Source: an uncultured Tropicimonas sp. (GTDB lineage Bacteria; Pseudomonadota; Alphaproteobacteria; Rhodobacterales; Rhodobacteraceae). Taken from it: DNA of 37,065 nt. Below are positions 8,157 to 17,155 of this stretch, in pieces; positions within the stretch are counted from its first letter, which is position 1; each line of letters starts with the position of its first letter. The position numbers were made by a program, and so were the translations under genes. Location: contig CANMIP010000040.1 of NCBI GenBank assembly GCA_947497945.1, positions 1 to 37,065 on the forward strand, in the 5' to 3' direction. The notes beneath the pieces were generated by a model. It was not told the DNA's origin and searched no databases. It was given only the letters and a program-made list of their open reading frames with translations.

Positions 8157-9254
8157 ATGAAACGCCTTGCCCTCATTGCCCTCGCCACGCTCGCGCTCGC
8201 CGGTTGCCGGGAAGAGGAGACAACAGAGCCTGGGAAGGCCGTCCGGCCGGTCCGCACGATGGAGGTCACCGAGACCAGCGCGCTGCACGAGCGGTTTTTC
8301 GTCGGCGTCGCACGGGCTTCGCGGGAGGCGACGATGTCCTTCGGGGTTCCGGGCACCGTCCGGACCTTCGACATAGGGCTTGGCGAGACGGTCGAAGAAG
8401 GCGGCCTTGTGGCTGCACTCGACCCGGCCCCGTTCGAAGCCGAGGTGGCACGCCTTGAAGCCGAGCTGGAAAGCGCCGAGGCAACACTCGCCAATGCGAA
8501 GGCCCAGACCGACCGGCAGCGGGTTCTCGTCGAGAGAGAGGTGGCCGCAGAGGCCAAGCTCGACAGTTTCCTCGGCCAGGAAGGATCGGCCGTTGCCGCG
8601 GTCAAGGCGGTTCAGGCCGCGCTGGACAAGGCGCAGCTGGACCTCTCCTACGCCACATTGACGGCGCCCTATGACGGGATCGTCGTGGCAACCTATGTCG
8701 AGAACTTCGAGGAAGTGGCCGGGCAAACACCGATCATCCGGATCGTCGATGCCGACCGGATCGAGATGGTGATCGACGTGCCCGAGCGGTTCATCTCCAT
8801 CCTGCCGCAGATCGAGGACATTTCGGTCAGCTTCCCCGCTCTCGGAGACATCGCGCTCGCGGCCGAGATAACCGAGGTCGGCACGGAGGCATCGATCACC
8901 ACGGGCACCTTCCCTGTGACCGTGCAGATGGATCAGCCGGAAGGCGTTCCCGTGCTGCCCGGCATGACGGGACGAGCGCGCGGCATACCAAAGCCCGGTG
9001 CGATCCCCGATATCGGGTTCTACGTTCCGGCGCAGGCCGTTTTCACGCCAGAAGGCAGTGATGCGCCCCATGTCTGGGTCGTCGATGAGAACAGCATGAC
9101 CGTGAAGGAACGGTCTGTGACGCTTGGCGGGGCAGGTTCCCTTGGGATCGCTGTTCAGGACGGGCTGAACGAAGGTGAGATCGTTGTCACCGCCGGCGCC
9201 AGTGCGCTGCGCAGCGGGCAGGACGTGACCTTCCTCGACGGCGGAGAATACTGA
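8157..9254 (+). CDS. RND efflux periplasmic adaptor lipoprotein
   Basis: A 365-residue membrane fusion protein of the RND type. It has a lipoprotein signal with lipobox LAGC (Cys17), so it is probably anchored by lipid in the inner membrane. A barrel/lipoyl segment lies at about 55-90, a coiled-coil hairpin at about 95-155 (alternating Glu/Ala/Leu with EVARLEAELESAEATLANA), the second lipoyl half with LSYATLTAPYDGIV at about 160-178, and a beta-barrel and membrane-proximal domain to the end. It bridges the inner-membrane pump to an outer-membrane channel. Its stop overlaps the pump start by one base (TGATG), so the two are translationally coupled. Confidence 0.92.
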   Translation: MKRLALIALATLALAGCREEETTEPGKAVRPVRTMEVTETSALHERFFVGVARASREATMSFGVPGTVRTFDIGLGETVEEGGLVAALDPAPFEAEVARLEAELESAEATLANAKAQTDRQRVLVEREVAAEAKLDSFLGQEGSAVAAVKAVQAALDKAQLDLSYATLTAPYDGIVVATYVENFEEVAGQTPIIRIVDADRIEMVIDVPERFISILPQIEDISVSFPALGDIALAAEITEVGTEASITTGTFPVTVQMDQPEGVPVLPGMTGRARGIPKPGAIPDIGFYVPAQAVFTPEGSDAPHVWVVDENSMTVKERSVTLGGAGSLGIAVQDGLNEGEIVVTAGASALRSGQDVTFLDGGEY

Positions 9255-12200
9255 TGGACCTCGCCAGTTTTGCCATCCGGAACGCGAAGTTCACCTGGTT
9301 CGCCATTGTCCTGCTGACGCTTGGCGGCATCGCGTCCTTCTTCTCTCTGGGCCAGCTTGAGGACCCGGAATTCACCATCAAGACAGCCGTTGTCGCCACG
9401 CCCTATCCCGGCGCCAGCGCCAGGGAAGTCGAACAGGAGGTGACCGAGAAGATCGAGCGCAAGCTGCAGGAGATCAAGGAGATCGACACGCTGACCAGCG
9501 AAAGCCGGGCGGGCATGTCGACCGTGACGATCGAGATCAAGGCGAAATACTGGTCCGATGCCCTGCCGCAGATCTGGGACAGCTTGCGCCGCAAGATCCG
9601 TGATATCGAGACACAGCTGCCGCCGGGCGCGGGCCGGCCGATCATCAATGACGATTTCGGCGATGTTTCCGGCTTGTTGCTGGCCGTCACATCGGACGGG
9701 TTCTCCTACAAGGAACTGAGGGATTACGCCGAGGACCTGGAGCGCCACCTCTCGCTGGTCGAAGGCGTCGGCCGGGTGGATCTCTGGGGTGAGCAGGAGC
9801 GCGCGATCTATATCGATGTGCGGGAAGAAAAGCTCGCAGCCATCGGGATCTCGCCGCAGACCATCATCAACACGCTTCGGACACAGAACGAGGTGGTGGA
9901 TGCCGGTCGCGTGGACATTGGCGACTACCGGATGCGGATTGCCCCATCGGGGACGTTCACGTCGCCAAGCGATATCGACGAACTGGCCGTGCGGCCCACG
10001 GTTTTCGACGCGGTGCGCCTCGGGGAAAACCCGGAGGATGCGCTGCTCCGCATCGGTGACATTGGCGAGGTGCGCGAGGGCTATGCGGAACCTGCCACAA
10101 CGCTGATGCGCTACAACGGCCTTCCGACCATCGGGATCGCGCTCTCCTTCCAGCCGGGCGTCAACGTGGTCGAGGTCGGCAAGCTCGTCGACGCGCGGGT
10201 CAAGGACCTGGCGGCAACCCTGCCCATCGGCATCGAGATCGACCGAGTGCATTGGCAGTCGGACGATGTGGACCTTGCCGTCTCTTCCTTCCTGATCTCG
10301 CTCGCCCAGGCAATCGCCATCGTGCTGGTCGTCCTGACATTGGTGATGGGGCTCAGGATGGGCATCATCATCGGCAGCGGGCTCTTGCTGACAATCCTTG
10401 CCACCTTCATCCCGCTGGCCATGTTCGGCATCGACCTCCAGCGCATGTCGCTCGGGGCGCTGATCATCGCGCTCGGCATGATGGTGGACAACTCCATTGT
10501 CGTGGCCGATGGAGCGGCGGTCCGGATGGCCGCTGGCAAGAGCCGGATCGACGCCGCCATCGAAGCCGCCCGGCGGCCGGCCATATCGCTGCTTGGCGCA
10601 ACCTTCGTTGCCGTCATGGCCTTCTATCCGATCTTCGCCTCGGTCGAGAGCGCCGGCGAATACTGCCGCACGCTGTTCTCGGTCGTGGGCATCTCGCTGC
10701 TGGTCAGCTGGTTCCTGTCGATGACGGTCACGCCGCTTCAATGCGTTGCCTTGCTGAAGGCCCCGAAAGCCGACACGGAGCCGAAAGAGGGCGCGCTGCT
10801 CAAAGGCTATCGTGCAGTTCTCGAAACCGCGGTGCGGTTCCGCTACGTGACGATCGGCGGCGCGGTTGTGGCGCTTGCCGCCTCCTTTGTCGCCTTCGGA
10901 TCGGTCACGCAGCTCTTCTTCCCGACCTCCGCGATGGACAAGTTCATGATCGATTTCCACGCGCCGGAAGGCACGCGGATCGAGGCCGTGGCAGAGGCCG
11001 TGGAGGGCATCGAGGCGATCGTTGAGCCCATGGACGGTGTTACGGACGTTGCGAGTTTCATCGGCGCCGGCCCGCCGCGCTTCTACCTGCCGGTGGACCC
11101 GGAGCCGATCAACCCGGCCTACGCTCAGGTCATCGCCAATGTCGAGGACTACCGGATGATCCCCGAGATCGCCGCGGAAGTCTCCGACTGGCTCGCCGCG
11201 AACCATCCCGAGGCCACCGCCTTCACCCGCCGTTTCGGCGTCGGGCCGGCCAACACCTGGACCTTCGAGGGCCGGATCGTCGGGCCGGCGGATGCCGATC
11301 CCAACGTGCTGCGCAGTTATGGCGACCGGGCGCTACAGATCCTGGAAGACCATCCCTGGACCAAGGTCGCCCGACATGACTGGCGCAACCGGGTGCTGGT
11401 GCAGGTGCCCGCCTTCGACCAGAACATCGCCCGCTGGACCGGGATCACCTATGAGGATCTCGGCAATGCCACGCGGCGTGCCTATGACGGGCTGACCGTC
11501 GGTCTCTATCGTGAGGGCGACGAGATGATCCCGATCATCGCGCGCCAGCATCCCGATGACCGCGCCTCGGTCGACAATTTCGAGCTGGTGCAGGTCCAGG
11601 GGCCGACATCGGTGGAATCCTTGCCCATCGGACAGGTCGTCACCGGGATCGGCACCGAAACCGAGGACCCGGTCATCCTGCGTCGCGACCGGGCGCCCAC
11701 GCTGACCGTTCAGGCCAACCCGATCGACGGCGTGACCCTGCCCACCTATCGCGATGACGTGCTGGAGGAGTTCGAGGCGCTGATGGACGCGTTGCCGCCG
11801 GGCTACCGTTTCGAATGGGGCGGCGAATTCGAGGATACCGTCAAGGCGCAGGCGGGTCTCCTGCCCGGACTTGTCCCAGCGATGGCGGTCATCACCCTGA
11901 TCGTGGTGGCGCTCTTCAACGCCTATCGCCCGCCGCTGGTGATCTTTGCGACGATCCCCTTCGTCTTCATCGGCATCGTCCCGAGCCTGCTGCTGACAAG
12001 CACGCCGTTCGGCTTCGTGGCGCTGCTGGGGGCGATGAGCCTCTCGGGGATGATGATCAAGAACGCCATCGTGCTGATCGACCAGATCAACGACAACCTT
12101 GCCGCGGGTCAGCCCGCCTATGACGCGCTCATCAATGCCGGCGCATCGCGGCTGCGCCCGGTGGCCCTGGCTGCGGCAACGACCGTGCTCGGGGTCGTCC

Positions 12201-12370
12201 CGCTCCTGCCGGATGTTTTCTGGATCGGGCTTGCTGTGACGATCATGGGCGGCCTGACGGTCGGCACGATCCTGACCATGATCCTCGTGCCCGTATTCTA
12301 CGCGACTTTCCACGGCATCCGGGAGGAGAATCCGCGCCAGGCACACCTCGCAGAGCCGGAGGCGACATGA
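9254..12370 (+). CDS. RND-family efflux pump, inner-membrane transporter
   Basis: A 1038-residue protein of AcrB-like size and layout: TM1 at about 12-30, a large porter domain, TM2-TM6, a second periplasmic domain and TM8-TM12. The proton-relay residues are recognisable: Asp at about 410 in GMMVDNSIVVADG (TM4, only one Asp where AcrB has two) and Lys at about 935 in SGMMIKNAIVLIDQ (TM10). It drives drug, lipid or metabolite efflux by proton antiport. The substrate is unknown; the single TM4 Asp and hydrophobic-type motifs fit the HAE1 group better than the heavy-metal group. Coupled to the adaptor upstream, it overlaps the next gene by 4 bp (ATGA). Confidence 0.93.
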   Translation: MDLASFAIRNAKFTWFAIVLLTLGGIASFFSLGQLEDPEFTIKTAVVATPYPGASAREVEQEVTEKIERKLQEIKEIDTLTSESRAGMSTVTIEIKAKYWSDALPQIWDSLRRKIRDIETQLPPGAGRPIINDDFGDVSGLLLAVTSDGFSYKELRDYAEDLERHLSLVEGVGRVDLWGEQERAIYIDVREEKLAAIGISPQTIINTLRTQNEVVDAGRVDIGDYRMRIAPSGTFTSPSDIDELAVRPTVFDAVRLGENPEDALLRIGDIGEVREGYAEPATTLMRYNGLPTIGIALSFQPGVNVVEVGKLVDARVKDLAATLPIGIEIDRVHWQSDDVDLAVSSFLISLAQAIAIVLVVLTLVMGLRMGIIIGSGLLLTILATFIPLAMFGIDLQRMSLGALIIALGMMVDNSIVVADGAAVRMAAGKSRIDAAIEAARRPAISLLGATFVAVMAFYPIFASVESAGEYCRTLFSVVGISLLVSWFLSMTVTPLQCVALLKAPKADTEPKEGALLKGYRAVLETAVRFRYVTIGGAVVALAASFVAFGSVTQLFFPTSAMDKFMIDFHAPEGTRIEAVAEAVEGIEAIVEPMDGVTDVASFIGAGPPRFYLPVDPEPINPAYAQVIANVEDYRMIPEIAAEVSDWLAANHPEATAFTRRFGVGPANTWTFEGRIVGPADADPNVLRSYGDRALQILEDHPWTKVARHDWRNRVLVQVPAFDQNIARWTGITYEDLGNATRRAYDGLTVGLYREGDEMIPIIARQHPDDRASVDNFELVQVQGPTSVESLPIGQVVTGIGTETEDPVILRRDRAPTLTVQANPIDGVTLPTYRDDVLEEFEALMDALPPGYRFEWGGEFEDTVKAQAGLLPGLVPAMAVITLIVVALFNAYRPPLVIFATIPFVFIGIVPSLLLTSTPFGFVALLGAMSLSGMMIKNAIVLIDQINDNLAAGQPAYDALINAGASRLRPVALAAATTVLGVVPLLPDVFWIGLAVTIMGGLTVGTILTMILVPVFYATFHGIREENPRQAHLAEPEAT

Positions 12371-13506
12371 GAGAGATGATCGCTTGTCCACTGCGCCCCC
12401 CCTGTGCCGCCGCTGCGTTTCTTGCGCTGGTCGCGGGTTCCCCGTCGCTGGCGCAGGACACTCAGGCGGCAGAGGCGGACGCCCTCACCTTCGCACCGCG
12501 TTTCACAGAGGCCGAGGACACTCCGACCGGTATCCTTCCGCAACTGGGCGTGTTGCTGCGCCTGCCGGAGGGGCTGCAACTGCGCAACCCGTCCTCGCCG
12601 TCGCCGCCCGAGGAACCGGTTCCCTATGACCGCGTGTTTCCCCTGCTTGGGGAGGAAATGATCAACCGTGGCTATGCCCTTCCGCTTCCAGTCGGAGTGT
12701 CTTTGCTGGGGGTGAACAACATCCAGGAACAGCACCTGTCCAACCTCTCGGTCACGCTCGCAAAGGGGGGAGACCCGTCGAAGGACGATCTCAAGGAGAC
12801 GCCCTTTGTCTCCTTTGACAACGTGCGCAGCTACACAAGGTCAAAGCAGTTCAAGGCCGATCTCTGGGTGCTGCCCTTTCTCAATCTCTTCGCCACGGTC
12901 GGTAGGCTGGACGGAAAGGTCGACCTCGATGTGCTGCTCGACCTGGCCGATATCGGCCCGTCCCGGCCCCTCGGTCCCGGTCCTTCCCGGCCCCCGGGGG
13001 GAGGCCCAACCCCGCCAGATCGTCCGTCGGGGCCGGATATCCCCGACTCGGCCCGGTTGAATTTCGTCGCCAATATCGACGCGGTGACAACGACAGTGGG
13101 GGCGGTCGGTGTCTATGGCGTCGGTGCATGGTGGGGGTCTTTCAATGCCTCGCACACGATCACGGTGTCATCGAACTCGGAGACGGACATCAAGTCCACT
13201 ACGGCGGGGTTGCGGCTTGGACGGCGGTTCGAATTCGGCAACGGCCACATGGTCTCGCCCTATGCCGGGGCCTCCTATCTCGACGTGGATACGGTAATTG
13301 AAGGTGTCTACAGCCTCGAGGGCGCTTTCGATGACGGGGACGACCTGAATATCCGCTACAAGGTCCGGCAGGAGAACGTGCACAAATACTCCGCCATTCT
13401 TGGTCTGAACATGGGGTTCCGCAACGGCACCGCCTTGCAGGCCGAATACAACCGAAATGGCGGCGGGGACGAGCGGGTGGTGCTGTCGGCAACATATCGG
13501 TTCTGA
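12367..13506 (+). CDS. outer-membrane barrel protein of the RND operon (not TolC)
   Basis: A 379-residue protein with a signal peptide (about 1-29, ending SLAQ) and a C-terminal Phe (LSATYRF). The N-terminal third carries DRVFPLLGEEMINRGYALPLPVG, a block I associate with uncharacterised outer-membrane proteins. A Pro/Gly-rich insert at about 200-225 is followed by amphipathic strands (GLRLGRRFEFGNG, SPYAGASYLDVDT). It has no helical hairpins like TolC, so it does not look like the pump's exit duct; that duct may be encoded elsewhere. Its start overlaps the pump stop (ATGA), which ties it to the pump by translation. Confidence 0.75.
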   Translation: MREMIACPLRPPCAAAAFLALVAGSPSLAQDTQAAEADALTFAPRFTEAEDTPTGILPQLGVLLRLPEGLQLRNPSSPSPPEEPVPYDRVFPLLGEEMINRGYALPLPVGVSLLGVNNIQEQHLSNLSVTLAKGGDPSKDDLKETPFVSFDNVRSYTRSKQFKADLWVLPFLNLFATVGRLDGKVDLDVLLDLADIGPSRPLGPGPSRPPGGGPTPPDRPSGPDIPDSARLNFVANIDAVTTTVGAVGVYGVGAWWGSFNASHTITVSSNSETDIKSTTAGLRLGRRFEFGNGHMVSPYAGASYLDVDTVIEGVYSLEGAFDDGDDLNIRYKVRQENVHKYSAILGLNMGFRNGTALQAEYNRNGGGDERVVLSATYRF

Positions 13507-13574
13507 GCCGGAAGGGTGGCATCGCCCGAAACGGATATCTGAAGAACGACTGTCATGACCGAAAGGGGATGGAC

Positions 13575-14039
13575 ATGAAAACGGGAATACTCGCGTGTTG
13601 CGCTATGGTTCTGAGCATGGTGCTCTCGCCACTTGCCTTCGCTGACGAAGCGTCGGACCGGGCCGCGATACTGGAAATCTGGGACAGGTACGAAGACACC
13701 CGAATGGCCGGCGACGCCGAAAGCTGGCTTGCGCTTTGGGACGAGAATGGCGTCCAGGTGCCGCTGCAAAGGCCGCCGCGCAACAAGGACCGGTTGGCGG
13801 AAATCTCCCGCAAGGCGTTCGTGGCAATCGACGCATCCGATTTCGAGATCCGTTCCGACGAGGAGATCATTATGGGGGATTGGGCTTGGTCGCGGGGCAG
13901 CTACTCTATGGTCTTGAACCTTCAAGGAACAGACCTCGCCCGCGAGGGAAACTTCCTGACGATCTTCCGGCGCCAGCCAGACGGGTCCTGGCGGATCTTC
14001 CGCGAGACAATCAACCCGTTTGATGACGTGAAACCATGA
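13575..14039 (+). CDS. exported NTF2-like (SnoaL/DUF4440-type) protein
   Basis: A 154-residue protein with a signal peptide (about 1-23, ending AFAD). The mature part has the NTF2-like fold pattern: a starting helix (AAILEIWDRYEDTRMAGDAESWLALW), then strands including EIIMGDWAWSRGSYSMVL and a closing FRRQPDGSWRIFRETINP, typical of SnoaL-like or DUF4440 domains. These domains serve as small-molecule enzymes or binding pockets; no activity can be assigned. ATG 13575 is preferred to the ATG two codons earlier because AAAGGGG sits at a proper distance. It lies 68 bp after the RND operon and could be its last member. Confidence 0.75.
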   Translation: MKTGILACCAMVLSMVLSPLAFADEASDRAAILEIWDRYEDTRMAGDAESWLALWDENGVQVPLQRPPRNKDRLAEISRKAFVAIDASDFEIRSDEEIIMGDWAWSRGSYSMVLNLQGTDLAREGNFLTIFRRQPDGSWRIFRETINPFDDVKP

Positions 14040-14059
14040 TGACACCGGCCTTGCCGCGG

Positions 14060-14075
14060 GGAAGGGTTCCCTTCC
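14060..14075. terminator. short perfect hairpin downstream of the NTF2-like gene
   Basis: GGAAGGGTTCCCTTCC is a perfect 16-bp palindrome 20 bp after the stop at 14039 and 72 bp before the next start. It has no T-run. It may be a weak terminator between two operons or a protein-binding site. Confidence 0.3.
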
Positions 14076-14147
14076 AGCTGCATCGTCGCCCCGTCCTCCC
14101 GAGGCCTGAAGTCATTGTTCCGCGCCCAATAGAAGGATCGTTCCGCC

Positions 14148-14474
14148 ATGCCGATGTCTCCGCCGACCCGCCTGATTGTTGTCGCATCCACCTTTGCCTT
14201 GGGGGTCGCCCTTGATCCGCTGCCGTCGCAATGGTCCGGAAACGGTGCGATTTCGACGGCGGAAGCTGAAATCGGGCGTCCACTCACACCGGGAAGCGTC
14301 GCCGGGGTCAAGCGTCGGACAGAATTTCGCAAGATCCGTCGGACAGGCAATTCCGTCGCAACCCTGTCAAGCGAGTGTTCGACCGTCATTGTCGAAGGCG
14401 TGCAGCTGCACAAATGCGGGGGGACCTACTATCAGGAGGTCGACGGCCAGTACTTAGTTGTCGTGATCGAATGA
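14148..14474 (+). CDS. small secreted protein, YY-motif
   Basis: A 108-residue protein with an N-terminal hydrophobic segment (about 7-22) acting as signal peptide or anchor, and two cysteines (SSEC, HKCGG). The C-terminal block GVQLHKCGGTYYQEVDGQYLVVVIE has the YYxxxxxxYxVV spacing seen in small bacterial envelope proteins of the DUF6515 kind, which is a loose resemblance only. Its stop overlaps the start of the Omp85 gene (ATGA 14471-14474), so the two are translationally coupled and probably work at the same site. Confidence 0.65.
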   Translation: MPMSPPTRLIVVASTFALGVALDPLPSQWSGNGAISTAEAEIGRPLTPGSVAGVKRRTEFRKIRRTGNSVATLSSECSTVIVEGVQLHKCGGTYYQEVDGQYLVVVIE

Positions 14475-15664
14475 GCCGCCCGCAGCATAGGGCGTGTCCG
14501 TCGGCCCAGGCCTGCCGAACCGGGCCGCGCCGCGCGGCTTCCCGACGGTTCTTCCTTTCCACGACGCTGGGTTGGCTGGCGGCGACGGTTGCAGCTGTCT
14601 GGTTACCGCAGGTGTCAACAGCCCAGTCCATCCATGACGAAAGGCAAGCCCACGGCATCCATGGCGCGGACGAAGAACCGGAAAGCCTGGGATTCCGGAA
14701 CGGTTCCTTCCTTGCGCTTCCGATCCCGTCCAACGACCCCAATTTCGGCACCGGGTTGCTCCTTGCGCTTGGCTATCTGTTCAAGGCCGACGAGGAGTCG
14801 AAATCGTCGTTCATCGCCGGTGGAGCCTTCAAGACGTCGAATGGAAGCCTCGGTGGCGGCGTGGCCGCAGACCTTGCCTTTGCGTCCAACCGGTGGAAGG
14901 CGACGGTCTTTCTCGGCAAGGTTGAGGCCTATTATGACCTCGATGCTTTCAGAAATCCCGTCCCACTGCGTCAGGACGGGACGCTTGGTCTCCTGAAGCT
15001 GGGATATGGGATCACCCCCAACTTCTCCATTGGGCTGGGATTTCGATACCTGGATACCACGGTCAGGCCCGACGGTGAGCGAGTTCTGCCTGGCAAGATT
15101 GCCGAAGATGCCAATATGGAAATTGCGAGCGTTGGTGTGCTGGTCGATTACGATACACGCGACGACAACTTCTATCCGACAGTGGGCCGGAACCTGTCCT
15201 TCGAGATCTATCACCACGACGTTCTCTCGACCTCGCGCGATTATCTCAGGGCAATCCTGAAGTTGGACGCCTTTGCGCCCGTTCGCGCAAATTCTGTTCT
15301 GGCAGGCCGCTTCACAGCCTGCTCTGCCTCCGACAAATCACCCTATTTCGAGTCATGTTCGCTCGGGGGAACCGACGGTTTCCGCGGGTTTTCCATCACC
15401 GAAAATATCGGTGACCAGATGATTTCGATACAGGGATCATGGCGCGGACGGCTGGGCCACCGGTTCGGCTACGAGATCTTCGGCGGCGCTGGTCGAATAT
15501 GGGACAAGCGGTTTCGGGAGCAGGAAGAATCTGTTCGCTTCGCCGGCGGGGTGGGGCTGAGATACCGGCTGACCCGGAAATTCCCGATCGACCTCGGCAT
15601 CGATGGAACCTTGAACGACGCGGGTGAAGCCACGAGCTACCTCCGTGTGGGGCAGGTTTTCTGA
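14471..15664 (+). CDS. Omp85-type (BamA/TamA superfamily) barrel without POTRA domains
   Basis: A 397-residue protein. Residues from about 75 to the end read as a 16-strand Omp85 barrel: FGTGLLLALGYLF in an early strand, DTRDDNFYPTVGRNLSFEI, the loop-6 signature GGTDGFRGF (xRGF), and a C-terminal VGQVF. No POTRA domains precede it, so it resembles the stand-alone surface-antigen D15 barrels rather than BamA or TamA. The signal region is long and contains SRRFFL (24-29) before a hydrophobic stretch, a twin-arginine-like motif that is unexpected for an outer-membrane barrel. ATG 14471 overlaps the preceding stop; the stop overlaps the MFS start by one base. Confidence 0.8.
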   Translation: MSRPQHRACPSAQACRTGPRRAASRRFFLSTTLGWLAATVAAVWLPQVSTAQSIHDERQAHGIHGADEEPESLGFRNGSFLALPIPSNDPNFGTGLLLALGYLFKADEESKSSFIAGGAFKTSNGSLGGGVAADLAFASNRWKATVFLGKVEAYYDLDAFRNPVPLRQDGTLGLLKLGYGITPNFSIGLGFRYLDTTVRPDGERVLPGKIAEDANMEIASVGVLVDYDTRDDNFYPTVGRNLSFEIYHHDVLSTSRDYLRAILKLDAFAPVRANSVLAGRFTACSASDKSPYFESCSLGGTDGFRGFSITENIGDQMISIQGSWRGRLGHRFGYEIFGGAGRIWDKRFREQEESVRFAGGVGLRYRLTRKFPIDLGIDGTLNDAGEATSYLRVGQVF

Positions 15665-16932
15665 TGCAGGACGGAAGGAACGGCGTTTTGGAATGCAAAT
15701 CCTATTCGTTGCAGGCATTGCTCCTGTCCATGGGGTCGATCCACCTCGCAACAGCGGCGCTTGGAACCCTGGTGGCGCTCCGGATTGCCGCTATTGGCGG
15801 ATCGGCGGAACTGGCTTCACTGGTGGCCGCAAGCTACTCTCTGGGTTTCTTGCTGGGATGCTTTCTTACCTACAAGCCGCTGGCCAATGTCGGCTATGTC
15901 CGTGCATTTGCCGCCGCTGCGGCGCTCTCCGCGATGTTCGCCCTGTTGATGTCCCGCACCGATAGCGCGGCCAGTTGGGTGATCGCGCGGTTTGTCATCG
16001 GGATGGCGACCGCCGGGCTCTATTCGGTTGGTGAAGCCTGGATCAACGACTCCGCGCCGTCCGAATCTCGAGGGCGTATTCTTGCGGTCTATTCGACTGT
16101 ACTGGGGGTCGCTTCCGTCGCCTCGCAAGCCCTTGTTGCCTTTGTCGCTGAGGATATTGCCGCCGGTTTCGTGCTGATGGCTGCAACATTCTGCTTCGCC
16201 ATTGTCGTGCTTGCGCTGACGAATGTGAAACAGCCAGCGGTGAAAGGCCATGCCACCGTCCGCTTGCTGCCAGTGTTCCGCTATTCGCCGACAGCCTTCG
16301 TTGGCACTCTGGTCACGGGTATCGTCGTAACCGTCTTTCTTTCGATACTGCCTTTCCAGGCCTCCACTGTCGGGATCAGTTCCACGACCATCACGGTCAA
16401 CATTGCAATGGCATACGCTGGGCGCATCCTGTTCCAATATCCGCTCGGGCGTATTTCTGATCTCATGGATCGCCGGGTTGTGGTCGTTGGGCTCTCGTTG
16501 GTAGCGTCGGGTGTCCTGCTGCTGATTGCGGTCTTTGTCACCGCCGATGGGTCGGCCTTGCGGGGCGAGCCCGGAATGATGATCAGCATCGTGGCTGCCG
16601 GTGTTTCGATCGTGCTCGGGGGCACGCTTCTGCCGCTCTACGCGATCCTGATGGCGCATGCGATGGACCGAACAGATCCGATCTACGTCCCGTCGACGGC
16701 CATCACCCTGCTATTTGTCTTTACGGTTGGAGGGGTTCTGGGACCGGTCCTTGTGGCCATGATATCTGCCGTGTTCGGGGACAAGTTCATGGATTGGGCG
16801 ATATTCTCGCTTCTCTTCAGTTTCAGTCTCTTCGCGGCTTGGCGCATCGGACAGGTTGATCCGGTCCCATTGGCTGAACAGATTGACATGGCCCCGGCGA
16901 CCGCGACCAGTGTCGAATCCCTTGCACGATAG
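15664..16932 (+). CDS. MFS transporter (YcaD-like)
   Basis: A 422-residue, 12-helix major facilitator. TM1 lies at about 17-38, and loop 2-3 is short. Later markers are the SVGEAWINDSAPSESRGRILAVYS region after TM4, typical of the YcaD/sugar-efflux-like subfamily, and LGRISDLMDRRVVV between TM8 and TM9, a motif-A-like loop. The protein should sit in the inner membrane and export or import a small molecule; the substrate is unknown. Its start overlaps the Omp85 stop (TGATG), so the small secreted protein, barrel and MFS form one coupled three-gene unit. Confidence 0.88.
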   Translation: MQDGRNGVLECKSYSLQALLLSMGSIHLATAALGTLVALRIAAIGGSAELASLVAASYSLGFLLGCFLTYKPLANVGYVRAFAAAAALSAMFALLMSRTDSAASWVIARFVIGMATAGLYSVGEAWINDSAPSESRGRILAVYSTVLGVASVASQALVAFVAEDIAAGFVLMAATFCFAIVVLALTNVKQPAVKGHATVRLLPVFRYSPTAFVGTLVTGIVVTVFLSILPFQASTVGISSTTITVNIAMAYAGRILFQYPLGRISDLMDRRVVVVGLSLVASGVLLLIAVFVTADGSALRGEPGMMISIVAAGVSIVLGGTLLPLYAILMAHAMDRTDPIYVPSTAITLLFVFTVGGVLGPVLVAMISAVFGDKFMDWAIFSLLFSFSLFAAWRIGQVDPVPLAEQIDMAPATATSVESLAR

Positions 16933-16977
16933 AAGCCATGCGGCACCAACCAAACAAATGGTCGATCAATGTTTGGG

Positions 16978-17155
16978 TCAAACCACCCGAGAACTGGCCA
17001 CATTCGTATGATTGTCCGTGTTCACAATCTCTGGCTTGCCGTATCTGGCCGTCGCCTTTTTCAGAACCACCAGGCACGGCTTCGTCTCCAGCGTGACCGA
17101 GAGCCGCCAGGCCAGCGCCTTTCGATTGAACCAATCCACGACCCCCGTCAGGTAA
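16978..17155 (-). pseudogene. IS3-family transposase remnant
   Basis: The minus-strand segment reads YLTGVVDWFNRKALAW, followed by RYGKPEIVNTDN, which is the central DDE part of IS3-type OrfB (normally ...VDWFSRKVLAWR... and NTDQG). The normal QG after the second Asp is lost and the frame ends soon after. It is fused directly to the truncated IS110 gene at about 17150, giving an apparent hybrid frame with no biological meaning. Confidence 0.8.

Noticed and set aside
9155-11206. 683-codon minus-strand frame opposite the adaptor and RND pump
   Set aside because: It is His/Asp/Arg-rich with no family resemblance and lies fully antisense to a well-supported gene; it results from third-position GC bias.
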